A stretch of DNA of 22,053 nt. Source: an uncultured Gemella sp. (GTDB lineage: Bacteria > Bacillota > Bacilli > Staphylococcales > Gemellaceae). Positions 8,019 through 14,891 of the stretch are shown piece after piece. The notes under the pieces were generated by a model, which was not told the DNA's origin, made no database searches, and saw only the letters and a list, made by a program, of their open reading frames with translations. How positions within the stretch are numbered: position 1 is the first letter of the stretch; each line of letters begins with the position of its first letter. The translations under genes were made by a program, and so were the position numbers. The stretch is from assembly GCA_947254465.1 (NCBI GenBank), contig CAMYEU010000004.1, positions 1 through 22,053 on the forward strand, in the 5' to 3' direction.

Positions 8019-9738
8019 AAATCCGTTATTTCAATTTCTTCCTTATATGAAAAAAGCAAAGAGATCTTATATAATAGGTTTTGTCTTTTCACTACTAAAT
8101 GTAGGGCTAGGTGTTGCTGGTGTGTACGTGTTGTCGAAAGTTTTTGATGGAATAACTGGAGATTTAACACGTCAGATAATTCTAAAATCATTGGTGGTAG
8201 TAGCTGGTTATGGACTTATACTATTATGTTCGGGGATATCTAACTATATTAGAAATATTTACTTAGTAAAAGGAGCTAACGAGGTTTACGTTAGAATTCA
8301 GATGCAGGTATACGATCATATTCAAAGTCTACCGATTAAGTATTTCGATAATATGCCCGCTGGTTCTGTAGTATCTAGAATAACAAGTGATGTAAACCAA
8401 ATTAGAACATTTTTTGTTTCGACATTTGTGCAGATACTAATAATTGTACTTAAGATTATTTTTTCTTATATTGTATTATTTTATGTTGATGTACGTTTTG
8501 GATTATTTATGCTGGCGTTATTCCCGGTAATGTTTATAGTATTAAAAATTTACAACAAGTTATCTATAGATAGTATTAAGGGATATAGACGTAAGTTTTC
8601 TCAAAGTAATGGGATTATAAATGAAAATTATCAAAATTTAGAAATAATCAAAGCTTTTAATAAAGAAAAAGAGAGTATTGAAGATTGGAATAAGCATAAT
8701 GAAGAACGCTATAAATATTGGAAAAAATTAAATCTAGTAGATAGTCTATTACTTCATAATATAACAGGAGTATTTAGAATAGTGATTTTCATAGGTATTG
8801 TTTATTACTATTCGTATTCACATTTTAATAATGTTTATGGTATTACATTGGGTATGGTATATCTATTTATAAATTATACTACCGATATAATTTATAGAAT
8901 TGCAGACTTTACGATGGGGATTTCTAATTATATTAGAGCGCAAGGTGCGGCTATAAATATTCAAGAGATACTTAAACTAGAAATTGAGGAAGACAGTCAC
9001 AACGATATTATCGAGGATGATTTCCGAGGAAATATAAAATTTGAAGATGTGTATTTTTCTTATAAAGATGATTTTTATGTGCTTAGAGATTTAGATCTTG
9101 AAATTAAAGAGAATCAAACAGTAGCCTTTGTAGGTCATACAGGAAGCGGTAAGAGTACTATAATGAACTTAATTGTTAAGTTTTACAGTGCGACTAAAGG
9201 TAATGTCCTAATAAATGGCAGAAATATAAATGATTATAGTAAGGAGTACCTAAGAGAAAAAACTGCAATAGTACTCCAGGATTCATTTTTATTTGAAGGT
9301 ACCTTACTAGAAAATATTACTACTTCAAATGATGAAAAGATTGCCAGAGAGGCCCTATCTAGAGTTGGAGGAGATTTTATATTAGAAAATCGTACGTTAA
9401 ACTCAAAAGTTGAAGTGGGTGGAAATAACTTTTCTACAGGTGAGAAGCAACTTATCTGCTTAGCTAGAGCCTTAGCTAAAGATCCTAAGATTTTAATTCT
9501 TGATGAATCGACGGCCAATATTGATAGTGAAACAGAACAAAATGTTAGTCGAGCTATAGAAGAATTAAAACAAGGGCGAACAACGCTCATAATAGCTCAT
9601 AGATTATCAACTATAAAAAATGCAGATATGATCTATGTCCTTAGAAAAGGGAAGGTAATTGAAAGTGGAACACACGAACAATTATTAGCTCTTGAGGGAA
9701 GTTACAAAAAAATGTATGAAACTCAAGTAAAAGGATAA
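8005..9738 (+). CDS. Heterodimeric ABC multidrug exporter, catalytic subunit (YheH/BmrD-like)
   Basis: This is the partner half-transporter of 577 residues: a membrane domain (about 15-310) followed by a nucleotide-binding domain. Walker A is GHTGSGKST from residue 377. Walker B has the normal catalytic pair D500-E501 in LILDEST. The H-loop is LIIAHRLS. The signature is altered to NFSTGEKQ (residues 475-482) instead of LSGGQ. A degenerate ATP site is made from Walker A/B of one subunit and the signature of the other, so this change and D505 of the upstream protein fall in the same site, while the second site is intact. AAGGAGG at 7992-7998 gives ideal spacing to ATG 8005; a second ATG at 8008 is possible. 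Confidence 0.9.
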   Translation: MMKNKNPLFQFLPYMKKAKRSYIIGFVFSLLNVGLGVAGVYVLSKVFDGITGDLTRQIILKSLVVVAGYGLILLCSGISNYIRNIYLVKGANEVYVRIQMQVYDHIQSLPIKYFDNMPAGSVVSRITSDVNQIRTFFVSTFVQILIIVLKIIFSYIVLFYVDVRFGLFMLALFPVMFIVLKIYNKLSIDSIKGYRRKFSQSNGIINENYQNLEIIKAFNKEKESIEDWNKHNEERYKYWKKLNLVDSLLLHNITGVFRIVIFIGIVYYYSYSHFNNVYGITLGMVYLFINYTTDIIYRIADFTMGISNYIRAQGAAINIQEILKLEIEEDSHNDIIEDDFRGNIKFEDVYFSYKDDFYVLRDLDLEIKENQTVAFVGHTGSGKSTIMNLIVKFYSATKGNVLINGRNINDYSKEYLREKTAIVLQDSFLFEGTLLENITTSNDEKIAREALSRVGGDFILENRTLNSKVEVGGNNFSTGEKQLICLARALAKDPKILILDESTANIDSETEQNVSRAIEELKQGRTTLIIAHRLSTIKNADMIYVLRKGKVIESGTHEQLLALEGSYKKMYETQVKG

Positions 9739-9745
9739 AAAATAG

Positions 9746-9805
9746 AGGAGTGATTCTAAAAAATCAGATTTTACTGAATTCTGATTTTAGGATCACTCCT
9801 TTTTA
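9746..9805. terminator. Strong bidirectional terminator
   Basis: AGGAGTGATTCTAAAA at 9746 and onward pairs with the arm ending at 9800 (GATTTTAGGATCACTCCT), leaving about a 12-nt loop and one small bulge. TTTTT follows on the plus side and an A-rich stretch precedes it, so it can serve the ABC exporter and the convergent DUF1904 gene. Confidence 0.9.
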
Positions 9806-9809
9806 ATAA

Positions 9810-10127
9810 TTATTTTTTGAATATAAATTCGTATGCTAAGTCAATATCTTTGAATGAAATCATTACTGTTTCATAACCAAGTGGTTTAAATAGTTCATTG
9901 ACAGCAGTAGCAACTTTTTCGCAAACTTCAACAGGACGGTGAACCCAACCAATTTCAAGGTTTGCTCTACTGATTTCTTCTCCATCAAGAATAGCAACAC
10001 TTTCAATTAAATCTAATGTAAATGCTTCGCGTGGTCTTTCGATTATTTCAGCAATAGTATCGAAAAGCTCAGCACTAACTTTTTTTAAATCTTCTTTTTT
10101 AAATCCTCTAGCAACTATACGTGGCAT
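9810..10127 (-). CDS. DUF1904 family protein (tautomerase-like fold)
   Basis: The 105-residue protein begins MPRIVARGFKKEDLKKVS and contains EIGWVHRPVEVCEKVA and a late SFKDIDLAYEF, a layout I recognise as the DUF1904 family. Members are related in fold to 4-oxalocrotonate tautomerase and MIF, which use an N-terminal proline exposed after Met removal. Pro2 is present here, but no reaction has been assigned to the family as far as I know. ATG 10127 is preceded by GGAGG with good spacing. It is a single-gene unit with its own promoter, convergent with the ABC exporter across a shared terminator. Cytosolic; function unknown. Confidence 0.75.
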   Translation of the reverse strand: MPRIVARGFKKEDLKKVSAELFDTIAEIIERPREAFTLDLIESVAILDGEEISRANLEIGWVHRPVEVCEKVATAVNELFKPLGYETVMISFKDIDLAYEFIFKK

Positions 10128-10161
10128 AATAAACCTCCATTATTTGAATTCGTTTTCTTTC

Positions 10162-10170
10162 ATTATAACA
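10162..10170 (-). promoter_or_regulatory. Extended -10 promoter of the DUF1904 gene
   Basis: The minus strand reads TGTTATAAT, a perfect -10 with the TGn extension, about 35 bp before the start codon. No convincing -35 is present. Confidence 0.6.
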
Positions 10171-10255
10171 CAATATGCAGTTTTTTTGTTAGAAAATATC
10201 TGAAAGTAGTTATTTTAGAATGTTATATGTAATTAAATTTTTATTTATAATAAAT

Positions 10256-10275
10256 AGTAATGATTTTCATTATAT
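10256..10275. promoter_or_regulatory. Inverted repeat resembling a Fur box
   Basis: AATGATTTTCATT at 10259-10271 is an inverted repeat (AATGA-TTT-TCATT). The 19-mer at 10256-10274 matches the classical Fur consensus at 14 of 19 positions. It overlaps neither promoter core, which weakens an operator role. Confidence 0.25.
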
Positions 10276-10379
10276 CAGTAAATTAAAGAAAATATTATGT
10301 TTTTTAGTTGATTAGAAGAATTGGAAAAGTATTTTCTTGATTATTTTACTTACAAATATTACCATTTATTAGAATAATG

Positions 10380-10388
10380 TGGTATGAT
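10380..10388 (+). promoter_or_regulatory. Extended -10 promoter of the VanZ-like gene
   Basis: TGGTATGAT carries the TGn extension and a five-of-six -10. No clear -35 is seen. It lies about 34 nt before the ribosome site GAGGAG at 10422. Confidence 0.5.
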
Positions 10389-10435
10389 AGAAGGTAGGAA
10401 AAAAATATCAAAATAAATACTGAGGAGAAATTTTT

Positions 10436-10837
10436 ATTAAACTTTTATATAGGAAATACTTTTCATTAATAATATTATTTTTAGTTTGCCTAGTTATCTA
10501 TTTGTTTTCTAGTCAACCTGGAGAAGAATCATTAAAAATTTCTAATGATTTAATCGTAAGAAAATTAGGTCACTTTAGTGAGTATATGGCCTTAGGTTTT
10601 TTCTCTTTTTGTTATTTGTCTAGTTTTTTTATACAAAATAACAATAAAAGAGATTTAAAAAAAACTGTTATATTAAGCTTTTTTTTCTCTATTATTTATG
10701 CCTCAAGTGATGAATTTCATCAGAGTTTTGTAGTAGGTAGAGATGGGAATATTATTGATGTATTAATAGATAGTAGCGGATCTTTAGTCGGAGTATTGAT
10801 TTCAAGTATGATATATTTTTTTGTTATAAAAAAATAG
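10436..10837 (+). CDS. VanZ-like membrane protein, probable ATT start
   Basis: VanZ-family proteins are small membrane proteins; VanZ itself raises teicoplanin resistance, but most members have no known role. Conserved blocks are seen: KLGHFSEYMALGF, then YASSDEFHQSFVVGRDG and IIDVLIDSSGSLVGVLI. The frame has no ATG near its beginning. A TTG at 10502 would remove the first membrane helix. GAGGAG at 10422-10427 lies eight bases before ATT at 10436, in frame, and the sequence from there (KLLYRKYFSLIILFLVCLVI, then the conserved YLFSSQPGEES) is a normal VanZ N-terminus. That gives 133 residues with about four membrane helices. I therefore call an AUU start. An alternative is a point error or mutation of ATG. 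Confidence 0.75.
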   Translation: MKLLYRKYFSLIILFLVCLVIYLFSSQPGEESLKISNDLIVRKLGHFSEYMALGFFSFCYLSSFFIQNNNKRDLKKTVILSFFFSIIYASSDEFHQSFVVGRDGNIIDVLIDSSGSLVGVLISSMIYFFVIKK

Positions 10838-10859
10838 TAAAAAATATTTTAGTTTTTAG

Positions 10860-10888
10860 TTGTATTTTTTTTAGAAAAGATATAAAAT
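10860..10888 (+). promoter_or_regulatory. Candidate promoter of the response-regulator gene
   Basis: TTGTAT at 10860-10865 and TAAAAT at 10883-10888 are 17 bp apart. There is no terminator after the VanZ-like gene, so read-through is also possible. Confidence 0.45.
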
Positions 10889-10927
10889 AATTACTTAGAT
10901 AAATAAAAATTAAAGGAGGAGTTATTG

Positions 10928-11602
10928 ATGCTTAAAGCGCTTATTGTAGAAGATGACAAATTGTTAGCTGCATCATTGAAAGCTGCAATTTCAGAGAAAT
11001 TTGATGCTGATGTTTGTTATAATGGATTAGATGGACAAAAACTTGTAAATGAGAACGTGTATGATTTTGTTATAGCTGATAGTATTTTACCAGGAATGGG
11101 CGGAATAGATTTACTGGATTATATTCGTGAAGAAAAAGAACTTAAAACACCAGTGATTGTAATAACTATAGCTGAATCAACAGAAGAAAAGGCTAGAGTT
11201 ATGAAGTATAGAGTAACAGAATATCTACCACGTGTAGCGGATGCTTCTCTTTTATTGACAACAATGTCGAACTTACTTCAACGCGAAAGTAACTTGAAGG
11301 GTGAGAACGAAATTACTTATAAAGATTTAGTATTAGATCTTAAAAATGAATTGGTATCTTCAAATGGAGGGACATTAGACACTATTAAAGGAAAATATCT
11401 TGAATTATTATCGTTCTTTGTAATTAATAATAATATTGTACTGGAAAAAGAAGAAATCTTTGACCGTGTATGGGGTGTTGATTCAGAAACAACTATAAAT
11501 GCTATTGAAGTATATATTTCTGGATTAAGAAAAGAATTAAGAAAAATTGGTTACGATAAAAACTTAAGAACTGTTCGCGGTGTCGGATATACATTTGAGT
11601 AG
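10928..11602 (+). CDS. Orphan OmpR/PhoB-type response regulator with atypical receiver
   Basis: The 224-residue protein has a receiver domain (about 1-118) and a winged-helix DNA-binding domain (about 128-224, ending LRTVRGVGYTFE). The acid pocket E8-D9-D10 and phosphoacceptor D51 (in IADSILPGMGG) are present, as is T80. The invariant lysine is not: the usual YLxKPF reads YLPRVAD, placing R102 at that position. No histidine kinase gene is adjacent. ATG 10928 is preferred over TTG 10925 because AAAGGAGGA ends seven bases before it. The next gene starts nine bases after its stop, so they probably share a transcript. It likely binds DNA as a transcription factor; its input and targets are unknown. 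Confidence 0.88.
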   Translation: MLKALIVEDDKLLAASLKAAISEKFDADVCYNGLDGQKLVNENVYDFVIADSILPGMGGIDLLDYIREEKELKTPVIVITIAESTEEKARVMKYRVTEYLPRVADASLLLTTMSNLLQRESNLKGENEITYKDLVLDLKNELVSSNGGTLDTIKGKYLELLSFFVINNNIVLEKEEIFDRVWGVDSETTINAIEVYISGLRKELRKIGYDKNLRTVRGVGYTFE

Positions 11603-11610
11603 GTAGGAGT

Positions 11611-11877
11611 ATGGAATTTAATTATCCAATAGATTATACATTATACAATACTGATGAGATAACTATTATTATCAAATTTTTAGATTTAGTAGAAGAATGT
11701 TATTTATCAGGGATAGAACTGTCAGAGTTTAAAGCTGTATACAAAGAATTTAAGAGTGTAGTTAGAGCTAAGTCTGAGGAAAATTCGTTATATCGTGATT
11801 TCAAAGAAATCACTGGATATGATGGTTATCAGGCAGTAAAAGAGATGAAAAATGAAAAACCAAAAATCAAGCTGTAA
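11611..11877 (+). CDS. UPF0223 family protein (YktA-like)
   Basis: The 88-residue protein begins MEFNYPIDYTLYNTDEITII and has a central helical part with KAVYKEFKSVVRAKSEENSLY and GYDGYQAVKEM. This matches the pattern of the UPF0223 family (B. subtilis YktA), small predicted all-helical cytosolic proteins of unknown function. The start is fixed by the family's MExxYPxDY opening. The nearest AGGAG sits only one base before the ATG, but AGGT at 11601-11604 gives better spacing. Its C-terminal codons form the left arm of a terminator. It lies nine bases after the response regulator. Confidence 0.85.
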   Translation: MEFNYPIDYTLYNTDEITIIIKFLDLVEECYLSGIELSEFKAVYKEFKSVVRAKSEENSLYRDFKEITGYDGYQAVKEMKNEKPKIKL

Positions 11878-11898
11878 AGCTTAGTTTTTGGTTTTTTT
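11855..11898. terminator. Bidirectional terminator overlapping two gene ends
   Basis: AAAAACCAAAAATCAAGCT at 11855-11873 pairs with AGCTTAGTTTTTGGTTTTT at 11878-11896, with one mismatch and a four-base GTAA loop. The stem spans the last codons of both convergent genes. T tracts are available on both strands. Confidence 0.88.
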
Positions 11899-12642
11899 AT
11901 TTATTTCAAGGAATCCGAAATGAAATTTAGTATTTTTTCTAATAATTCTAGTGAAATTGTATTTTTCAAATATATTGTCTCTAAAGTGAGCTTTAATAAT
12001 TATTTTATCTTTACCCACGCGACTAGCTTCTTTTATAAATTCTTTGTATCGAAAATTTTTATCAGCTAATGGAGTAATTCCTAATAGATTTTCAGATTCT
12101 CTAATATTATGTGAAAACATTGGATCAAAGTATATTATATCAAATGTATTATCAGGAGCTTTTTTTAAATAATCTATACAATCATAGTTATAAGTGGTGA
12201 TTTTTCTCATCGCTTTGTTTATTTTCTCGTTAGGAGATATATAATTTTTAAGTCCGTTACTAGTTATTAGATGTATAATCTTATTTTTTTCAATAGAAGT
12301 AACAGTATGCCCGTAATAACTTAATAGAATACTATCACCTGCAAGGCCCATCGTACAATCTAGAATACTTTGTTTTTCTTTACCTATTATTTCGACTAAC
12401 GGTTCATTATCTGAATTTTTTATTTTTAGTGCGGTTGTATCCAAATGAAAGAAAAATTCAGAATTATTCTCGAAATAACTAAGTTTATTTTTATAAACAA
12501 CTATTACTCCTTTTTTGGTTCCTAGCAACTGTTTGATAGTACTTTTATTTCTTTTGATATATTTTAAATTTAATTCATCAGCTAGTTTTTGTGCTTTGTC
12601 ATTTAATTCTAAGGTGGTTTTTACACTAGTTGTTACAATCAT
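11881..12642 (-). CDS. RsmJ-like class I SAM-dependent methyltransferase
   Basis: Counting from M at 12651, the SAM-binding motif is ILDCTMGLAGDS (D98 to D106), an acidic residue E121 ends the second strand (SIEKNK), and the catalytic-type motif is YFDPMF at 175-179. DPMF and the CTMGLAGD form resemble RsmJ, which methylates G1516 of 16S rRNA in E. coli; the RNA target in Bacillota is not something I can state. Start: ATG 12651 is possible, but family members begin MIVTTS, which corresponds to ATG 12642 (253 residues). Neither has a strong ribosome site. The start lies inside the upstream cyclo-ligase gene, so translation is probably coupled. Confidence 0.8.
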   Translation of the reverse strand: MIVTTSVKTTLELNDKAQKLADELNLKYIKRNKSTIKQLLGTKKGVIVVYKNKLSYFENNSEFFFHLDTTALKIKNSDNEPLVEIIGKEKQSILDCTMGLAGDSILLSYYGHTVTSIEKNKIIHLITSNGLKNYISPNEKINKAMRKITTYNYDCIDYLKKAPDNTFDIIYFDPMFSHNIRESENLLGITPLADKNFRYKEFIKEASRVGKDKIIIKAHFRDNIFEKYNFTRIIRKNTKFHFGFLEINKKTKN

Positions 12643-13192
12643 ATTTCTCATTAATTATTAAAGTTTTCTCCTCTGTAATAATAATATCTACTTTTTTATC
12701 GTGCTTATCAGTTGGAACTCTTTCTTGGAGAAGTTTATCGTAAGATAAACCTATACTTGTTTTATATTTGTTTTTTGCAAAGTATTTATCATAGTATCCT
12801 TTACCATAACCAAGTCGATATCCCTTTTTATCAAATACTATAGAAGGAGTGATTACTAGGTCAATATTATCGGTAAAATAATTGCAACTTGTAGGCTCGA
12901 GTATACCAAAACAACCTTCAGTTAATTCCTCTAGTGAAGTTATATGTACAAGATTCATTGTATTGTTATCAATTTTTGGGACAAAGATTTGTTTTTTATT
13001 TATCCATTTTTTTATAAAAGGTATAGTTGCTATTTCACTTCCAAAGCCTACAAAAATAAATATCTTTGTAGCTGATTTAAATAATTCATTAGTTTCAATT
13101 GTTGAAAGAATTTTAGTAGATGCATAGTCGCGGTAGTCATCAATTAGTTTATTTCGCTTAGTGATAAACTTTTTTCTAAGTTCTTGTTTCAT
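12626..13192 (-). CDS. yqgN: 5-formyltetrahydrofolate cyclo-ligase
   Basis: This enzyme converts 5-formyltetrahydrofolate to 5,10-methenyltetrahydrofolate with ATP, returning a storage folate to one-carbon metabolism. The 188-residue protein has the basic N-terminal segment KQELRKKFITKRNKL, the strand FIFVGFGSEIAT, and the ATP-binding hallmark RLGYGKGYYDKYF at 126-138. It ends DIIITEEKTLI. Length is normal for the family. ATG 13192 is preceded by GAGGTGA. It overlaps the methyltransferase gene by 17-26 bp depending on that gene's start, forming a two-gene unit. Confidence 0.93.
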   Translation of the reverse strand: MKQELRKKFITKRNKLIDDYRDYASTKILSTIETNELFKSATKIFIFVGFGSEIATIPFIKKWINKKQIFVPKIDNNTMNLVHITSLEELTEGCFGILEPTSCNYFTDNIDLVITPSIVFDKKGYRLGYGKGYYDKYFAKNKYKTSIGLSYDKLLQERVPTDKHDKKVDIIITEEKTLIINEKYDCNN

Positions 13193-13213
13193 AGTAAATT
13201 CACCTCATATTAT

Positions 13214-13222
13214 ATTATATCA
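13214..13222 (-). promoter_or_regulatory. Candidate extended -10 promoter of yqgN
   Basis: The minus strand reads TGATATAAT, a perfect extended -10. The predicted leader is very short, with the GAGGTGA ribosome site near the 5' end, so the true start may lie further upstream. Confidence 0.4.
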
Positions 13223-13490
13223 TAAATTTAAATGTAATTTTAATTTAATTAATGAGTAAGCTCTTTATCGGATTATGTAAATAAAAAAAACTATATTATA
13301 TCTGTAATATAATTTTTATAAGTCTAGTATTTATAAAAGTTAATATAAAAACAAATATGGATTTTAATAGTAAATAAAATTATACTGTTATAGTAGATTT
13401 TATGTATAAATTTTTAGAATTTTTATAATAATGTATGTACAAGTATAATCAAAATTTTAAGAAAATATAATTAAATATAAAATGTATAAA

Positions 13491-13533
13491 TACCTTTATA
13501 AGTGGATTTTAGAATTCCATAATATAAAGGGTA
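13491..13533. other. Imperfect hairpin in non-coding region
   Basis: TACCTTTATA pairs with TATAAAGGGTA (one extra G). Inside, TGGA pairs with TCCA around TTTTAGAAT. No T tract follows on either strand, so it is not an obvious terminator. It lies about 155 bp before the ABC ATPase gene and about 110 bp before its promoter. Confidence 0.35.
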
Positions 13534-13640
13534 TTATACAAATAAAAAAATCTTAAATTATGGATTATAATATGTAAAGAAGGAAAGTAGTAAAATAAAA
13601 AATAATTATTCAATATTTAATGGAAATAATAGTATAAATA

Positions 13641-13649
13641 TGATATAAT
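13641..13649 (+). promoter_or_regulatory. Extended -10 promoter of the ABC-permease-AraC unit
   Basis: TGATATAAT is a perfect -10 with TGn extension and no clear -35. It is followed by AAAGGA at 13669-13674, which is 14 bases before the ATG, a longer gap than usual. Confidence 0.6.
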
Positions 13650-13688
13650 ATAAAAGAAAATTTATGAGAAAGGAATCTTCTACAAATA

Positions 13689-14891
13689 ATGACAAATTCA
13701 GAAAAAAATAAAGATATATTAAGTAGTGACGAATTGGGAAAAAATAGTAAAAAAACAGACGATTATTCAAGTTTACTAGAAAAGATTAGAAAACAAGTAG
13801 ATATAGAAAATTCTTCTACTTACACTAGAAAATCGCATGATGAACAAGCAAGTTTTGAAGAAACAGTTGTGATGCCTACTGTGAGTGAAGAAGTAGATGT
13901 TCATGCTGAAACAGTTGTACTTGACAGAAATGAAATAGTGTATGCAATTGAGAAAGAACAAGTAAAAGAAGTGGAAAAAAGTCCAGTTGTATTAGAAGTC
14001 TTAGGACTTAAAAAACGTATAGGGCTTAAAACAATAGTTGAGGATATCACTTTTGATATGCATGAAGGTGAAATCATCGGATTACTTGGGCCGAACGGAA
14101 GTGGTAAGACCACTATAATGAGAATGATGGTAGGATTAACTAAAGCTACTAAAGGTGATGTCTATTGTTTTGAGAAACCTTTAGGCTTAGGTAAGAGTGC
14201 TATGCTTAAAGAAGTTGGAGCGATGATTGAAACACCTGAGTTTTATAACTATATGTCTGGATGGGCGAACTTAAAACAATTTGCTCGTGTCTGTGGAAAA
14301 AAAGTAACAAGAGCACGTATGAAAGAATTGGTAGAATTCGTTGGACTAAGTAAAGTAATTAGAAAGAAAGTTAAAACCTATTCTCTAGGTATGCGCCAAC
14401 GTTTAGGATTAGCTCAAGCATTGCTTAACAATCCTAAAGTGTTAATTCTTGATGAACCTGTAAATGGTTTGGATCCACAAGGTGTGCAAGATTTTCGTAA
14501 TAAACTTAAAGAGATAGCAGCTACAGGAGTATCTATCTTAATTTCATCTCACTTATTAGATGAGATTGAAAAAGTTTCTGATAGAATTATTGTTATTGAA
14601 AAAGGAAAAATTATTGCAGACGATAAACTAGAAAACCTTGTGTCAGATGAAATTGTTAAAACGTTAATAGTAACTCATAATATAGAAAAAACAGAAATGT
14701 TAATAGGAGAATTAGGTATTAGATATGAGTTGACTAAAGACGGTTTTGTATTTGAAAATCTTAATCGTGAAGAGAAAGCTCGCATAATTACATATCTAGT
14801 CAATAATAATGTAGAATTAGATACAATTCGTGAGTTACACACATCATTAGAGGATCGATTCCTACAAATTACAGGAGGGGAGACAAAATAA
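13689..14891 (+). CDS. ABC-2-type transporter ATPase with unusual N-terminal tail
   Basis: Residues about 100-325 are a standard ABC ATPase: Walker A GPNGSGKTT at 134-142, signature YSLGMRQRLG, Walker B VLILDEPVNGLDP, and H-loop ISSHLLDE. It resembles the BcrA/CcmA group that pairs with ABC-2 permeases. Most such ATPases begin within a few residues of the first strand. This one has an extra tail of roughly 98 residues that is hydrophilic and probably disordered. It carries two similar motifs, EETVV (T59) and AETVV (T75). A C-terminal accessory part follows about residue 325. The stop codon overlaps the permease start by one base (TAATG). Substrate unknown; peptide, antibiotic or lipid export are options. 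Confidence 0.88.
   Translation: MTNSEKNKDILSSDELGKNSKKTDDYSSLLEKIRKQVDIENSSTYTRKSHDEQASFEETVVMPTVSEEVDVHAETVVLDRNEIVYAIEKEQVKEVEKSPVVLEVLGLKKRIGLKTIVEDITFDMHEGEIIGLLGPNGSGKTTIMRMMVGLTKATKGDVYCFEKPLGLGKSAMLKEVGAMIETPEFYNYMSGWANLKQFARVCGKKVTRARMKELVEFVGLSKVIRKKVKTYSLGMRQRLGLAQALLNNPKVLILDEPVNGLDPQGVQDFRNKLKEIAATGVSILISSHLLDEIEKVSDRIIVIEKGKIIADDKLENLVSDEIVKTLIVTHNIEKTEMLIGELGIRYELTKDGFVFENLNREEKARIITYLVNNNVELDTIRELHTSLEDRFLQITGGETK

Larger units (their letters stand above)
10128..10435. other. Divergent 308-bp intergenic region between DUF1904 and VanZ-like genes
   Basis: It holds extended -10 promoters for both flanking genes (minus 10162-10170, plus 10380-10388) and a Fur-like inverted repeat at 10256-10275 between them. 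The rest is AT-rich with no coding signal. Confidence 0.6.
13193..13688. other. 496-bp AT-rich intergenic region
   Basis: It separates the divergent yqgN and ABC ATPase genes. It holds an extended -10 promoter at each end (minus 13214-13222, plus 13641-13649) and one imperfect hairpin (13491-13533). The remainder is nearly pure A/T with no start-plus-ribosome-site pair or coding periodicity that I can see. Confidence 0.6.

Noticed and set aside
9234..9590. 118-codon minus-strand frame inside the second ABC exporter gene
   Set aside because: It is antisense to the nucleotide-binding domain motifs and has no family pattern.
10502..10504. TTG 10502 as the VanZ-like start
   Set aside because: There is no ribosome site at suitable distance, and it would delete the first membrane helix that the open frame upstream clearly encodes.
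12882..13127. Plus-strand frame inside the cyclo-ligase gene
   Set aside because: It is antisense to conserved cyclo-ligase motifs and has no start signal.
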